Below, piece after piece: positions 51,381-61,217 of a DNA stretch of 64,000 nucleotides (its first letter is position 1; the number at the start of each line of letters is the position of its first letter). Under the pieces are notes generated by a model. It did no database searches and had not been told where the DNA came from. It saw only the letters and a program-made list of their open reading frames with translations. Source of the DNA: a virus; the IMG/VR virus record IMGVR_UViG_3300008110_000322, positions 1 to 64,000 of that record. One strand, 5' to 3'. The translations under genes and the position numbers were made by a program.

Positions 51381-54300
51381 ATGTCAAAGTATCTCAGTAA
51401 CCGTCAAAAAAATCTAAAGATTGGCATTAGTTCTTATACTGAATCACAAACAGTATTAGAGGTTACTGGTAATACACTAGTTACTGGTGTTTCTACAATA
51501 TCAGCAAATAGTTCTACTGATGCATTAAGAATTACTCAAACTGGAACTGGTAATGCTCTGGTTGTTGAAGATAGCACTAATCCAGATTCAACTCCTTTTG
51601 TTGTTACCGCTACAGGTTCTGTTGGTATTGGAACTACAAACCCAGAAGGAACTGGATCTGTATCATTATCTGGAATTGCCTTAGCAGTAAGAGGTACTGG
51701 ATTTTTTAAAGATATCAGAATAGGAAATGCACACCCAAATCAATTTTTCCAAAGAATATCTGCCGAAGGCAACACAGGAATAAATTTTGAGGCTTATGGT
51801 AATTATGTTGGAGGATTTTATAGTACAGATTATCCTTTAGGTCTTCAGTTAAGAAATACTTCGGCATTATATTGGTCTAATACTACTTCGGCAGCATTAG
51901 CAGGAAATGCTGATCTTTACTTATATCGTGATAGTAGCGGAGTATTAGCACAAAGAAATGTCGGAGTAGGTCAGACCTTCCGCATATACAATACTTTTAC
52001 GGGAGTAACAACCAACTTTGAGAGAGCAAATCTTGGTTGGAATAATAATGTCTTTATTGTAGGAACTGAAAAAGGTTCTTCAATTGGAACTGCAAGACAA
52101 ATGGAGTTCCAAACCGATGGAACCACCAGAGTTGCTATTACTACTACAGGTCTTGTTGGTGTTGGTACTACTAATGCCACTCAATCTTTAGACGTTAATG
52201 GTAACGTAAGAGTACGGGGTGGTATAGTTGATAGTAATAATCAAATAGGACTAGCCGGCTCTATTCTGATATCTACTGGTATCGGAATAAGTTGGACAAC
52301 TCCAGAAGCTGGGCTTAGTGTTCAGGGTTCACAAGGTACAACTGGCAGCCAAGGATCTCAGGGAACTCAAGGTAGTTTAGGAGTACAAGGATCTCAAGGA
52401 ACCCAAGGTTTACAAGGTGTTCAAGGAACTCAAGGTGGATTAGGATCTCAGGGCTCAATTGGCGCTCAAGGTGTTCAAGGAAGAATTGGGGCTCAAGGTA
52501 TTCAAGGTTCCCAAGGTGGACTAGGTTCACAGGGGGCTCAAGGTGGTCAAGGTTCAATTGGTGTTCAGGGAGCGCAAGGAACATTAGGCGCTCAAGGTGT
52601 TCAAGGAAATACTGGATCCCAAGGTGGTACTGGTTCGCAGGGAAGCCAGGGTTTATTAGGTTCTCAAGGCAGTCAAGGAACAACAGGTGCTCAGGGTTCT
52701 ATAGGAGCACAAGGATTACAAGGAATTCAAGGTACCCAAGGTGGTTTAGCTGCTCAAGGTTCTCAGGGAACTCAAGGTGGATTAGGTGCTCAAGGTAGCC
52801 AAGGTGTCCAAGGTAGACAAGGGGCTATTGGTGCTCAGGGGTCTCAGGGTGTTCAGGGTGGTCTAAGTGCTCAAGGTGCCGCCGGTAGTCAGGGTGCCCA
52901 AGGTGGATTAGGTGCTCAAGGTATTCAAGGCGGTTTAAGTGCTCAAGGTGCCGCCGGTAGTCAGGGTGCCCAAGGTGGATTAGGTGCTCAAGGATCCCAA
53001 GGTTCTCAAGGTGGGCTAGGTTCACAAGGTTCAACTGGAGCCCAAGGTTTACAGGGAACAAGCGGAACTCAGGGTAGCCAAGGAACTCAGGGTGGATTAG
53101 GTTCACAAGGTAGTCAGGGTACTCAAGGTGTCCAAGGTGGATTAAGCGCTCAAGGTACAGCAGGTAGTCAGGGTGCCCAAGGTGGATTAGGTACTCAGGG
53201 GTCTCAGGGTGTCCAAGGTATTCAAGGAAGACAGGGAGCTATTGGGCCTCAGGGTCTTCAAGGTATTCAGGGTGGGCTGGCTGCTCAAGGTGCTGCAGGT
53301 AGTCAAGGTCTGCAGGGTGTTCAAGGTGGTTTAGCTGCTCAAGGCGCTGCGGGAAGTCAAGGCGGATTAGGCGCTCAGGGGTCTCAGGGAACTCAAGGTA
53401 TTCAAGGTGTTCAGGGTGGTCTAAGTGCTCAAGGAAGTGCTGGCAGTCAAGGTCTACAGGGGTCTCAGGGAACTCAGGGTGGATTAGGTTCACAAGGTAG
53501 TCAAGGATCTCAAGGTGGATTAGGAGCCCAAGGCGTCCAAGGTGGTTTAAGCGCTCAAGGTGGATTAGGTGCTCAAGGTAGCCAAGGATCTCAAGGTGGA
53601 TTAGGCGCCCAAGGATCTATAGGCAGCCAAGGTTCCGTTGGCAGTCAGGGAACTCAAGGATTACAGGGATCTCAGGGATCACAAGGTACTACTGGATCAC
53701 AGGGCTCTACCGGAAGTCAAGGGACTCAGGGTGGGTTAGGCGCTCAGGGTGTTCAGGGTGGATTAAGTGCTCAAGGTATCCAAGGTACTCAGGGTATTAT
53801 AGGCCCAAAGGGTAATGACGGTAGTTCTGTTTCAATTATAGGATCTGTTCCTGATGTTAATGTAGCTCCTCCCAATGATCCCCAACAAACTTTAAATACT
53901 GCTTTCCCCTCCGCAGTTGCTGGTAATGGAGTTATTGATGAGCTTACTGGAGATCTTTGGGTTTATACAGGAACTAGTTGGAATAATGTTGGTAATATTC
54001 GCGGTCCACAGGGAACTACAGGAAGTCAAGGTGCTCAAGGATCTCAGGGGACTATAGGTGCTCAAGGATTTTCAGGTTCTCAAGGTAGCCAAGGTGCTCA
54101 AGGTGGTCTAGGTGTTCAGGGTTCACAAGGTACAACAGGCGCTCAGGGCGCTTCTGGAAGCCAAGGATTACAAGGAACTCAGGGTGTTCAAGGCGGATTA
54201 AGTGCTCAAGGTGCTGCTGGGGCTCAGGGCCTTCAGGGTGCTCAAGGCCCACAAGGAAGACAGGGTGTTATCGGTCCTCAAGGATTACAGGGTAGCCAGG

Positions 54301-57300
54301 GTGTTCAAGGCGGATTAAGTGCTCAAGGTGCTGCTGGGGCTCAGGGTGTTCAGGGTGGATTAAGTGCTCAAGGTAGTCAAGGGACTCAGGGTGGATTAGG
54401 TACCCAAGGTGTCCAAGGTGGGTTAAGTGCTCAAGGGACGGCCGGAAGTCAAGGTAGCCAAGGAAGTCAAGGAGTGCAGGGCGGCTTGTCAGCTCAAGGT
54501 GGAGCTGGTAGCCAAGGTCTGCAGGGTGTTCAAGGTGGTTTAGCTGCTCAAGGTAGCCAGGGATCTCAGGGAACTCAAGGTGGATTAGGTGTTCAGGGAT
54601 TACAAGGTTCTCAGGGTGGATTAAGTGCTCAAGGCTCTCAGGGCACACAAGGGGGAATAGGAGTACAGGGAGTACAAGGTAGCCAGGGATCTCAAGGTGG
54701 ATTAGGTGTTCAAGGTGTCCAAGGTGGGTTAAGTGCTCAAGGTGCTGCTGGTAGTCAAGGTTCTCAGGGAACTCAAGGTGGATTAGGTGTTCAGGGTCTA
54801 CAGGGTGTTCAGGGTGGTTTAGCCGCTCAGGGTAGCCAGGGCACTCAAGGTGGCTTGGGGGTTCAGGGATTACAAGGTAGCCAAGGTGTCCAAGGTGGAT
54901 TAGGTCATCAGGGCATTCAAGGTGTTCAAGGTGGATTAGCTGCTCAGGGTAGCCAGGGCACTCAGGGGGGTCTAGGTTCTCAGGGTGTTCAAGGTGGGCT
55001 ATCTGCACAGGGCGGCACAGGTAGCCAAGGTCTGCAGGGTGTTCAAGGTGGTTTAGCTGCTCAAGGCAGCCAAGGATCTCAAGGTGGATTAGGTGCTCAA
55101 GGTGGCTTAGGTGCTCAGGGATCTCAGGGTGGAGTAGGCAGTCAAGGTTCTCAGGGAACCCAAGGTGGATTAGGTGTTCAAGGTGTCCAAGGTGGACTAA
55201 GCGCTCAAGGTGCCGCAGGTAGCCAAGGCTTGCAAGGTGTTCAAGGTGGTCTAAGCGCTCAAGGTGCTGCAGGTAGTCAAGGTTCTCAGGGCGTTCAAGG
55301 AACTCAAGGTATTCAAGGTGGTTTAAGTGCTCAAGGATCACAAGGTAGTCAGGGTACTCAAGGCGTTCAAGGTGGCTTAAGCGCTCAAGGTGCCGCAGGC
55401 AGCCAAGGATTACAAGGTGTTCAGGGTGGATTAAGTGCCCAAGGAACACAGGGATCTTCTGGTAGTCAGGGTGGTGTTGGTTCCCAAGGTTCTATTGGTT
55501 CTCAGGGTAGCCAAGGAACCCAAGGTGGATTAGGTACTCAAGGATCAGGAACTCAAGGTGGATTAGGAGTCCAAGGTGTTCAAGGTGGTCTAAGCGCTCA
55601 AGGTGCCGCAGGAAGCCAAGGTGTTCAAGGTGGTCTAAGCGCTCAAGGGGCCCAAGGTGGATTAGGTTCTCAGGGATCACAGGGAACTACTGGCTCTCAA
55701 GGTGGATTAGGTGCCCAAGGTTTACAAGGCGTTCAAGGTGGATTGTCTGCTCAGGGAGCCGCAGGGGCTCAAGGATTGCAGGGTGTCCAAGGTGGTCTAA
55801 GTGCTCAAGGGGCGGCCGGCGCTCAAGGTTTACAAGGGGCTCAAGGCCCACAGGGACGCCAAGGTGCTATTGGCGCTCAAGGTGGATTAGGTGCCCAAGG
55901 TTTACAGGGTGTTCAAGGTGGACTATCCGCTCAAGGTGCGGCGGGAGCGCAAGGTCTCCAAGGGTCTCAGGGTGCCATCGGTTCTCAAGGTGGGCAGGGA
56001 ACTCAAGGTGGCTTAGGTGTTCAAGGTGTCCAAGGTGGCTTAGCTGCTCAAGGCGGACAGGGCACTCAAGGTGGTTTAGGAGTTCAAGGATCACAAGGGG
56101 GAATTGGTGCTCAAGGTGGCTTAGGTGCTCAAGGTCTCCAAGGCGTTCAAGGTGGTCTGGCTGCTCAAGGCGGACAAGGTACTCAAGGTGGTTTAGGTGC
56201 TCAAGGTGTCCAAGGTGGTTTAAATGCCCAAGGCGCGGCGGGTGCTCAGGGTCTACAGGGCACTCAAGGTGACATAGGTGCTCAAGGTAGCCAAGGTATT
56301 CAGGGCAGACAGGGTGCAATCGGTCCTCAAGGTTTACAAGGTATTCAAGGTGGATTAAGCGCTCAGGGAGCGGCAGGTAGCCAGGGTCTCCAGGGTGTTC
56401 AAGGTGGTTTGGCTGCTCAAGGTGGGCAGGGTACTCAAGGTGGTTTAGGCGCTCAGGGGTCACAGGGAACTACTGGCGCTCAAGGTGTTCAAGGTGGTCT
56501 AAGTGCTCAAGGTGCCACAGGAAGCCAAGGTGTTCAGGGTGGATTAAGCGCTCAAGGTTCACAGGGAACTCAAGGAGGATTGGGTGCCCAAGGTGTTCAG
56601 GGCGGACTGAGCGCTCAGGGGTCTCAAGGTGTCCAAGGTGGTTTGGGGGCTCAAGGCTTACAAGGGGCTCTAAATGCTCAGGGGGCCGCTGGGGCGCAAG
56701 GCATTCAAGGATTACAGGGCGCTCAAGGTCCGCAGGGTAGGCAAGGTGCAATCGGTCCTCAAGGTTTACAAGGATCTCAAGGAACTCAAGGTGGATTAAG
56801 TGCTCAGGGTGCTGCGGGTAGTCAGGGATTGCAGGGTTCTCAAGGTGTCCAGGGTGGATTGAGTGCTCAAGGTGGTGTCGGTTCTCAGGGTGCTCAAGGT
56901 GGACTCAGCGCTCAAGGTGCGGCCGGTGCTCAAGGGTTACAGGGATCACAGGGAACCCAAGGTGGACTAGGCGCTCAAGGTGTTCAAGGTGGACTCAGCG
57001 CTCAGGGCTCTCAGGGTGTTCAAGGCGGTTTAGGTGCTCAGGGTCTACAGGGTATTCAGGGTGTTCAAGGTATTCAGGGTAGACAAGGTGCTCTGGGGCC
57101 CCAAGGTGCCCTAAATGCTCAGGGAGCCGCTGGCGCTCAAGGTTTGGTTGGTTCTATCGCTAACTATTCAAGAAAGACCTCTCTTTATACTGCAGTCAAC
57201 AGAGATCAACTAATTGCTGATACTTCTGGTGGAACCTTTACCATTAACCTCCCAGCAACTCCAGCAACTGGTGATCTAGTAAGAATTGCTGATGGAGCTA

Positions 57301-57863
57301 GCTGGGCAACCAACAACCTCACAGTAGGTCGTAATGGTTCAACAATTGAAGGCACTGCTGAAGATTTAACTGTTGATATTGCTGGAGTCACTCTTGACTT
57401 TGTTTATGATGGTACTACATGGGAAGTTTATCCCTCTACTGGACTTAGCGTTATTTCTCCAGTTGATGTAGTAACAAGTGCCACTTATTATCCAGTATTT
57501 GTTGATGGTGCTGGTGGAAATAGGGCGGCAAATATTAGAACAACGTCTACGGCATTTAGCTTTAATCCTGCAACTTGCACTTTGACTGCAGTTGACTTTA
57601 ACTCAACTTCTGATATTAACCTAAAGACAAATGTACAAACAATTGAAAATGCCCTAGATAAAATAAATAAACTTGAGGGCATTACCTTCAATTGGAAGAG
57701 GGATAATCGTCCATCTGTAGGTATCATCGCGCAAGATGTTGAAAAAGTATTTCCTGAGCTAGTAATGGAGACTAACGGAGAAAAAACAGTTAATTATAAT
57801 GGCCTTATTGGATTATTGGTTGAGGCCATTAAGGATCTAAATAAAAAGTTAGAGAATACTTGA
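51381..57863 (+). CDS. Collagen-like tail fibre with S74 chaperone domain, 2160 aa
   Basis: Residues 1-310 are a beta-rich N-terminal domain with SVGIGTTNPEG-type and DVNGNVRVRGG motifs. Residues 311-808 and 876-1921 are Gly-X-Y collagen-like repeats, nearly all Gly-X-Gln. A 67-residue globular insert between them (SVSIIGSVPDVN...NGVIDELTGDLWVYTGTSW) resembles one seen in other phage fibres. Residues about 1925-2020 are a beta domain, and the last 110 residues carry the intramolecular chaperone of endosialidase (S74). There NSTSDINLKTNVQTIENAL provides the Ser-Asp autocleavage site, followed by GIIAQDVEKVFPELV and VNYNGLIGLLVEAIKDL. The trimer should fold, then shed its chaperone. Confidence 0.93.
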   Translation: MSKYLSNRQKNLKIGISSYTESQTVLEVTGNTLVTGVSTISANSSTDALRITQTGTGNALVVEDSTNPDSTPFVVTATGSVGIGTTNPEGTGSVSLSGIALAVRGTGFFKDIRIGNAHPNQFFQRISAEGNTGINFEAYGNYVGGFYSTDYPLGLQLRNTSALYWSNTTSAALAGNADLYLYRDSSGVLAQRNVGVGQTFRIYNTFTGVTTNFERANLGWNNNVFIVGTEKGSSIGTARQMEFQTDGTTRVAITTTGLVGVGTTNATQSLDVNGNVRVRGGIVDSNNQIGLAGSILISTGIGISWTTPEAGLSVQGSQGTTGSQGSQGTQGSLGVQGSQGTQGLQGVQGTQGGLGSQGSIGAQGVQGRIGAQGIQGSQGGLGSQGAQGGQGSIGVQGAQGTLGAQGVQGNTGSQGGTGSQGSQGLLGSQGSQGTTGAQGSIGAQGLQGIQGTQGGLAAQGSQGTQGGLGAQGSQGVQGRQGAIGAQGSQGVQGGLSAQGAAGSQGAQGGLGAQGIQGGLSAQGAAGSQGAQGGLGAQGSQGSQGGLGSQGSTGAQGLQGTSGTQGSQGTQGGLGSQGSQGTQGVQGGLSAQGTAGSQGAQGGLGTQGSQGVQGIQGRQGAIGPQGLQGIQGGLAAQGAAGSQGLQGVQGGLAAQGAAGSQGGLGAQGSQGTQGIQGVQGGLSAQGSAGSQGLQGSQGTQGGLGSQGSQGSQGGLGAQGVQGGLSAQGGLGAQGSQGSQGGLGAQGSIGSQGSVGSQGTQGLQGSQGSQGTTGSQGSTGSQGTQGGLGAQGVQGGLSAQGIQGTQGIIGPKGNDGSSVSIIGSVPDVNVAPPNDPQQTLNTAFPSAVAGNGVIDELTGDLWVYTGTSWNNVGNIRGPQGTTGSQGAQGSQGTIGAQGFSGSQGSQGAQGGLGVQGSQGTTGAQGASGSQGLQGTQGVQGGLSAQGAAGAQGLQGAQGPQGRQGVIGPQGLQGSQGVQGGLSAQGAAGAQGVQGGLSAQGSQGTQGGLGTQGVQGGLSAQGTAGSQGSQGSQGVQGGLSAQGGAGSQGLQGVQGGLAAQGSQGSQGTQGGLGVQGLQGSQGGLSAQGSQGTQGGIGVQGVQGSQGSQGGLGVQGVQGGLSAQGAAGSQGSQGTQGGLGVQGLQGVQGGLAAQGSQGTQGGLGVQGLQGSQGVQGGLGHQGIQGVQGGLAAQGSQGTQGGLGSQGVQGGLSAQGGTGSQGLQGVQGGLAAQGSQGSQGGLGAQGGLGAQGSQGGVGSQGSQGTQGGLGVQGVQGGLSAQGAAGSQGLQGVQGGLSAQGAAGSQGSQGVQGTQGIQGGLSAQGSQGSQGTQGVQGGLSAQGAAGSQGLQGVQGGLSAQGTQGSSGSQGGVGSQGSIGSQGSQGTQGGLGTQGSGTQGGLGVQGVQGGLSAQGAAGSQGVQGGLSAQGAQGGLGSQGSQGTTGSQGGLGAQGLQGVQGGLSAQGAAGAQGLQGVQGGLSAQGAAGAQGLQGAQGPQGRQGAIGAQGGLGAQGLQGVQGGLSAQGAAGAQGLQGSQGAIGSQGGQGTQGGLGVQGVQGGLAAQGGQGTQGGLGVQGSQGGIGAQGGLGAQGLQGVQGGLAAQGGQGTQGGLGAQGVQGGLNAQGAAGAQGLQGTQGDIGAQGSQGIQGRQGAIGPQGLQGIQGGLSAQGAAGSQGLQGVQGGLAAQGGQGTQGGLGAQGSQGTTGAQGVQGGLSAQGATGSQGVQGGLSAQGSQGTQGGLGAQGVQGGLSAQGSQGVQGGLGAQGLQGALNAQGAAGAQGIQGLQGAQGPQGRQGAIGPQGLQGSQGTQGGLSAQGAAGSQGLQGSQGVQGGLSAQGGVGSQGAQGGLSAQGAAGAQGLQGSQGTQGGLGAQGVQGGLSAQGSQGVQGGLGAQGLQGIQGVQGIQGRQGALGPQGALNAQGAAGAQGLVGSIANYSRKTSLYTAVNRDQLIADTSGGTFTINLPATPATGDLVRIADGASWATNNLTVGRNGSTIEGTAEDLTVDIAGVTLDFVYDGTTWEVYPSTGLSVISPVDVVTSATYYPVFVDGAGGNRAANIRTTSTAFSFNPATCTLTAVDFNSTSDINLKTNVQTIENALDKINKLEGITFNWKRDNRPSVGIIAQDVEKVFPELVMETNGEKTVNYNGLIGLLVEAIKDLNKKLENT
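52311..57143 (+). repeat. Collagen-coding tandem repeat region in the large fibre
   Basis: This is about 4.6 kb of imperfect 9-base-period repeats (GGN-NNN-CA(A/G)), organised in larger units such as GVQGGLSAQG, GTQGGLGAQG and GPQGRQGAIGPQG. It is interrupted at about 53806-54010. Many units are nearly identical at DNA level, which favours recombination and length change. The long opposite-strand frames here are by-products of the repeat. Confidence 0.95.
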
Positions 57864-57864
57864 A

Positions 57865-60210
57865 ATGGCATTATTAAGTGATATTCTTGGAAGTGCTTAT
57901 CAAGGAACACAAGGTTTAATTGGCGCTCAAGGCGTTCAAGGTAACCTTGGGGTGCAGGGTACAACGGGGGCTGGGGGCCAAGGTGCCGTAGGTACACAGG
58001 GGCCTTTTGGTGCTCAGGGTGTTCAAGGTATTCAAGGTGGATTAAGTCCACAGGGAACTCAGGGGTCTCAAGGCGTCCAGGGTTTGCTCGGTCCGCAGGG
58101 GACTCAAGGTGTTCAAGGTGGCCTAGCTGCCCAAGGTTCACAGGGTCTTCAGGGCGGCCAAGGTATACAAGGTGCTCTCGGCGCCCAAGGAACTATTGGT
58201 GATAATGGTGGTGCTCCCTATATCTTTAGCACTGCAACTGCAGATGCTGATCCCGGAAATGGTACCCTTAGATACAATAGTAGTAGCTTTGGTTCAATAA
58301 CTCAGATCTTTATTGATAACCAAGATAATCTGTCAAACAACCTAACCGCTTGGTATGAAACTTGGGATGATTCTACCACTACTACCAACAGAGGATATCT
58401 TGTTCTTACAAGTGCAGCTAGTAGCGGCACTATTGTCAATATCTTTAGGGTCACTGGCGGCGTTACTAGTGCTACAGGATATTATAGGATCCCAGTTACT
58501 CATGTTGCCGGAAACAGCTTACCCGCCAATAATACAGTATTAAGTGTATCATTTTGTAGGAGCGGTGATCAGGGTACTCAGGGTGCTATTGGCTCTCAGG
58601 GGGCCCAAGGTCTTCAGGGAACTTTAGGCGCCCAAGGAACGATTGGTAATACTGGTGGCGTTCCTTATGTATTCACAACTGGAACTGGAGACAACGATCC
58701 TGGGGACGGAAATTTTAAATATAACAACTCAACAATTGCTTCAGTAACTCAGATCTTTATTGATAACTTAGACAATTTAGGTAATACTCAAACATCTTGG
58801 TATAATACTTGGGATGATTCTACTTCTACCATTAAAGGTTATGTGGTATTAGGTAGTGCTGCCAGTTCTGGAATAACTGAAAATATATTTGCTGTTACTG
58901 GTGCTGTTACTGTTGCTACAGGTTATTATAAGATTCCTGTTTCTTATGTTTCCGGTTCTCTGCCAACCAACAACGCTGTTTTATCCTTTAATTTTATAAG
59001 AAATGGCGATCAGGGTCCTCAAGGTGCTGTTGGTGCCCAAGGTTCTCAAGGTGTTCAAGGTGGTCTGGGACCTCAAGGGTTGCAAGGGGCTCTAAATGCT
59101 CAAGGTGCTGCTGGGGCTCAGGGTCTACAAGGGGCCCAAGGTCCGCAGGGTAGGCAAGGTGCAATCGGCCCTCAAGGTTTACAGGGTTCACAGGGACAGC
59201 AGGGCACACAAGGTATTCAAGGTGGCCTAAGTCCACAGGGGGGCGTTGGTTCGCAGGGTCCACAGGGAGCCATTGGTGCTCAAGGTTCTCAGGGCGTTCA
59301 AGGTGGTTTAGCTGCTCAAGGCGGGCAAGGTGCCATTGGATCTCAAGGCGCAATTGGGGCTCAAGGATTACAGGGCGTTCAAGGTGGTCTAAGCGCTCAA
59401 GGTGCAGCAGGGGCTCAAGGTCTCCAAGGAACAGTTGGCGCTCAAGGTGGATTAGGTGCCCAAGGTTTGCAGGGCATTCAGGGTACTTTAAACTCTCAGG
59501 GGGCTGCTGGAGCGCAAGGAATCCTAGGTGCTCAAGGTGTTCAAGGTACTCTAAGCTCTCAGGGTGCTGTTGGCGCTCAGGGTACTACAGGAACCGCAGG
59601 AAGTAACCCTAACTGGTATGGTGTAGTTTATGGCGCATGGGGAGACTGTGACCCTCAGGATTTGATGGACCATGCTCTAACTAGCGGAACAATTGCACCA
59701 ACTCCAACTAACATCAGCATCAGCGTAGCAAGAATTGCTTATTTTTCCCCTCCTGCCGATATTACGGTCAATAAAATTCGTTTCTTCGGTGTAGGCGCAA
59801 CAACTAACGTTTATCGTGTTGCAATTTATAATGGCGACACATTAGCTAGATTAACTAACGAACTTGCTTTCAGTACCGCAGCGAACACCTGGGGTTCGGC
59901 AGGCTCTGCTCTTAACTTAACACTAACTGCCAACCAAACTTATTTTATTGCAGTATCAGTAAACGCAACTGGTACTACAGCAGGTATCCTCGCAATGAAT
60001 ACTACTGTTGCTGCAACTACAGGACAAATGACAGTTCTTCCTAAGAGTTTCCCCGGTTCTTTGGATATTGATAGTCATTACATCAGAGGCGCATTTGCTC
60101 AGTTTGCGGTTACCAGTGGTGCCCTACCTGCAACTGCAGCAACAATCGCAACTCAGGCAGCATGGACTGGTGGTTTCCCTGCATTCTGGTTGGATAGTAA
60201 CAACGCATAA
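57865..60210 (+). CDS. Second collagen-like tail fibre with adhesin C-terminus, 781 aa
   Basis: The gene starts 2 bases after the previous stop. Its product opens MALLSDILGSAYQGTQGLIG and enters collagen-like Gly-X-Gln repeats at once. Two copies of a globular module of about 120 residues (about 110-232 and 258-382; each has PY(I/V)F, TQIFIDN and TWDDST) are set between collagen segments. A third collagen segment runs to about residue 578. The last 200 residues (NWYGVVYGAWGDCDPQDLMDHAL...GGFPAFWLDSNN) form a beta-rich adhesin-like end. There is no S74 domain. Part of the collagen segment is almost identical in DNA to the larger fibre. Confidence 0.88.
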   Translation: MALLSDILGSAYQGTQGLIGAQGVQGNLGVQGTTGAGGQGAVGTQGPFGAQGVQGIQGGLSPQGTQGSQGVQGLLGPQGTQGVQGGLAAQGSQGLQGGQGIQGALGAQGTIGDNGGAPYIFSTATADADPGNGTLRYNSSSFGSITQIFIDNQDNLSNNLTAWYETWDDSTTTTNRGYLVLTSAASSGTIVNIFRVTGGVTSATGYYRIPVTHVAGNSLPANNTVLSVSFCRSGDQGTQGAIGSQGAQGLQGTLGAQGTIGNTGGVPYVFTTGTGDNDPGDGNFKYNNSTIASVTQIFIDNLDNLGNTQTSWYNTWDDSTSTIKGYVVLGSAASSGITENIFAVTGAVTVATGYYKIPVSYVSGSLPTNNAVLSFNFIRNGDQGPQGAVGAQGSQGVQGGLGPQGLQGALNAQGAAGAQGLQGAQGPQGRQGAIGPQGLQGSQGQQGTQGIQGGLSPQGGVGSQGPQGAIGAQGSQGVQGGLAAQGGQGAIGSQGAIGAQGLQGVQGGLSAQGAAGAQGLQGTVGAQGGLGAQGLQGIQGTLNSQGAAGAQGILGAQGVQGTLSSQGAVGAQGTTGTAGSNPNWYGVVYGAWGDCDPQDLMDHALTSGTIAPTPTNISISVARIAYFSPPADITVNKIRFFGVGATTNVYRVAIYNGDTLARLTNELAFSTAANTWGSAGSALNLTLTANQTYFIAVSVNATGTTAGILAMNTTVAATTGQMTVLPKSFPGSLDIDSHYIRGAFAQFAVTSGALPATAATIATQAAWTGGFPAFWLDSNNA
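58191..59010 (+). repeat. Tandem duplication of a globular fibre module
   Basis: Two copies (about 58191-58560 and 58638-59010) encode the same module: GTIG(D/N)(N/T)GG(A/V)PY(I/V)F, IFIDN, W-TWDDST, AASSG and YY(R/K)IPV. They are diverged in sequence but collinear, separated by a short collagen-like linker. Confidence 0.85.
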
Positions 60211-60215
60211 TAGTC

Positions 60216-60223
60216 TATAAATA
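60216..60223 (+). promoter_or_regulatory. Consensus T4 late promoter TATAAATA
   Basis: An exact TATAAATA stands 6 bases after the fibre stop codon and 23 bases before the ATG at 60246. Confidence 0.75.
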
Positions 60224-60245
60224 ACAGCACTGAATTACACAAATT

Positions 60246-61217
60246 ATGAATTTTGTAAAGGCCGTCCTTGATAATGGCGGAGATATAAAGCCTTTGGTTA
60301 TTCCATCGGAGCTAACAAATGGAACCGGATTATGTAATCCATCCGTTTTTACTTTAAACGATAAAATATTAGTTAATCTAAGGCACATCCAATACACTCT
60401 GTACCATTCTGAGCTTTGTAAATATGAACATCAGTATGGTCCGTTGGTGTATCTAAATCCAGAAAATGATATAACCTTAACTACTACAAATTATATCTGT
60501 GAACTTAATAATGATCTAGAGATTATCCACTATAGTAAGGTTGATACATCTTCTCTTGATAAGCCCCCTATTTGGGAGTTTGTCGGATTAGAAGATTCAA
60601 GGCTAGTAAAATGGGGGGATAAGGTTTATCTTACTGGTGTTAGGAGGGATACAACTACCAATGGTCAAGGTAGAATGGAGTTGAGTGAACTTGATTTTAC
60701 TGATACTGAAGTTAAGGAAATTGATCGTTTCCGTATTCCAGCCCCAGGAAAAGATGATTCATATTGTGAAAAAAATTGGATGCCAATTCTGGATATTCCC
60801 TATCATTATGTAAAGTGGACAAATCCAACTGAAGTTGTAAAAGTTGACCCTGAAGAGAAAACATGCGAGACCGTTCATTTAGGTGAATGGAAGGAAATGC
60901 CGAAGGATCTTCGCGGAGGCTCTCAGGTAATTTCTTTTATGGATGGCTACCTGACAATCAACCACGAAACCGATCTCTATAAGAGCGAAGCTGGAAGAAA
61001 GGACGCAACCTATAGACATAGATTTACCTATTGGGATAAAGATTGGAATATTGTAAAGTTCTCTAAGGTCTTTAGTTTTATGGAAGCAAAGATTGAATTT
61101 GCTTGTGGTATGGCTAAGCTTGAAGATGATTACTTAATTACTTTTGGGTTCCAAGATAATGCAGCTTATATTTTAAGAGTACCCGGACAATTTTTGGAGG
61201 ACTTTATCAATGAATGA
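60246..61217 (+). CDS. Beta-propeller, glycoside hydrolase/phosphorylase-like protein
   Basis: The protein has 323 residues in repeated four-strand blocks. The segment FVGLEDSRLVKWGDKVYLTGVRRDT (about residues 111-136) resembles the E-D-(P/S)-R motif of five-bladed propeller enzymes of the GH43/GH130 type, and NPSVFTLNDKILVNLRH near the N-terminus resembles another blade. Other Asp/Glu residues that could form an active site (KDDSYCEKNWMPI) are present but cannot be assigned. It may process glycans or act on the sugar chains handled by its neighbours. It has a consensus late promoter and overlaps the next gene by 8 bases. Confidence 0.6.
   Translation: MNFVKAVLDNGGDIKPLVIPSELTNGTGLCNPSVFTLNDKILVNLRHIQYTLYHSELCKYEHQYGPLVYLNPENDITLTTTNYICELNNDLEIIHYSKVDTSSLDKPPIWEFVGLEDSRLVKWGDKVYLTGVRRDTTTNGQGRMELSELDFTDTEVKEIDRFRIPAPGKDDSYCEKNWMPILDIPYHYVKWTNPTEVVKVDPEEKTCETVHLGEWKEMPKDLRGGSQVISFMDGYLTINHETDLYKSEAGRKDATYRHRFTYWDKDWNIVKFSKVFSFMEAKIEFACGMAKLEDDYLITFGFQDNAAYILRVPGQFLEDFINE

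Noticed and set aside
52315-59353. Long minus-strand open frames (up to 393 codons) rich in Leu, Glu, His and Pro
   Set aside because: They are the reverse reading of the Gly-X-Gln repeat; the regular GGN and CA(A/G) codons avoid stops on the other strand. They have no ribosome sites, no recognisable protein features, and every other gene is on the + strand.
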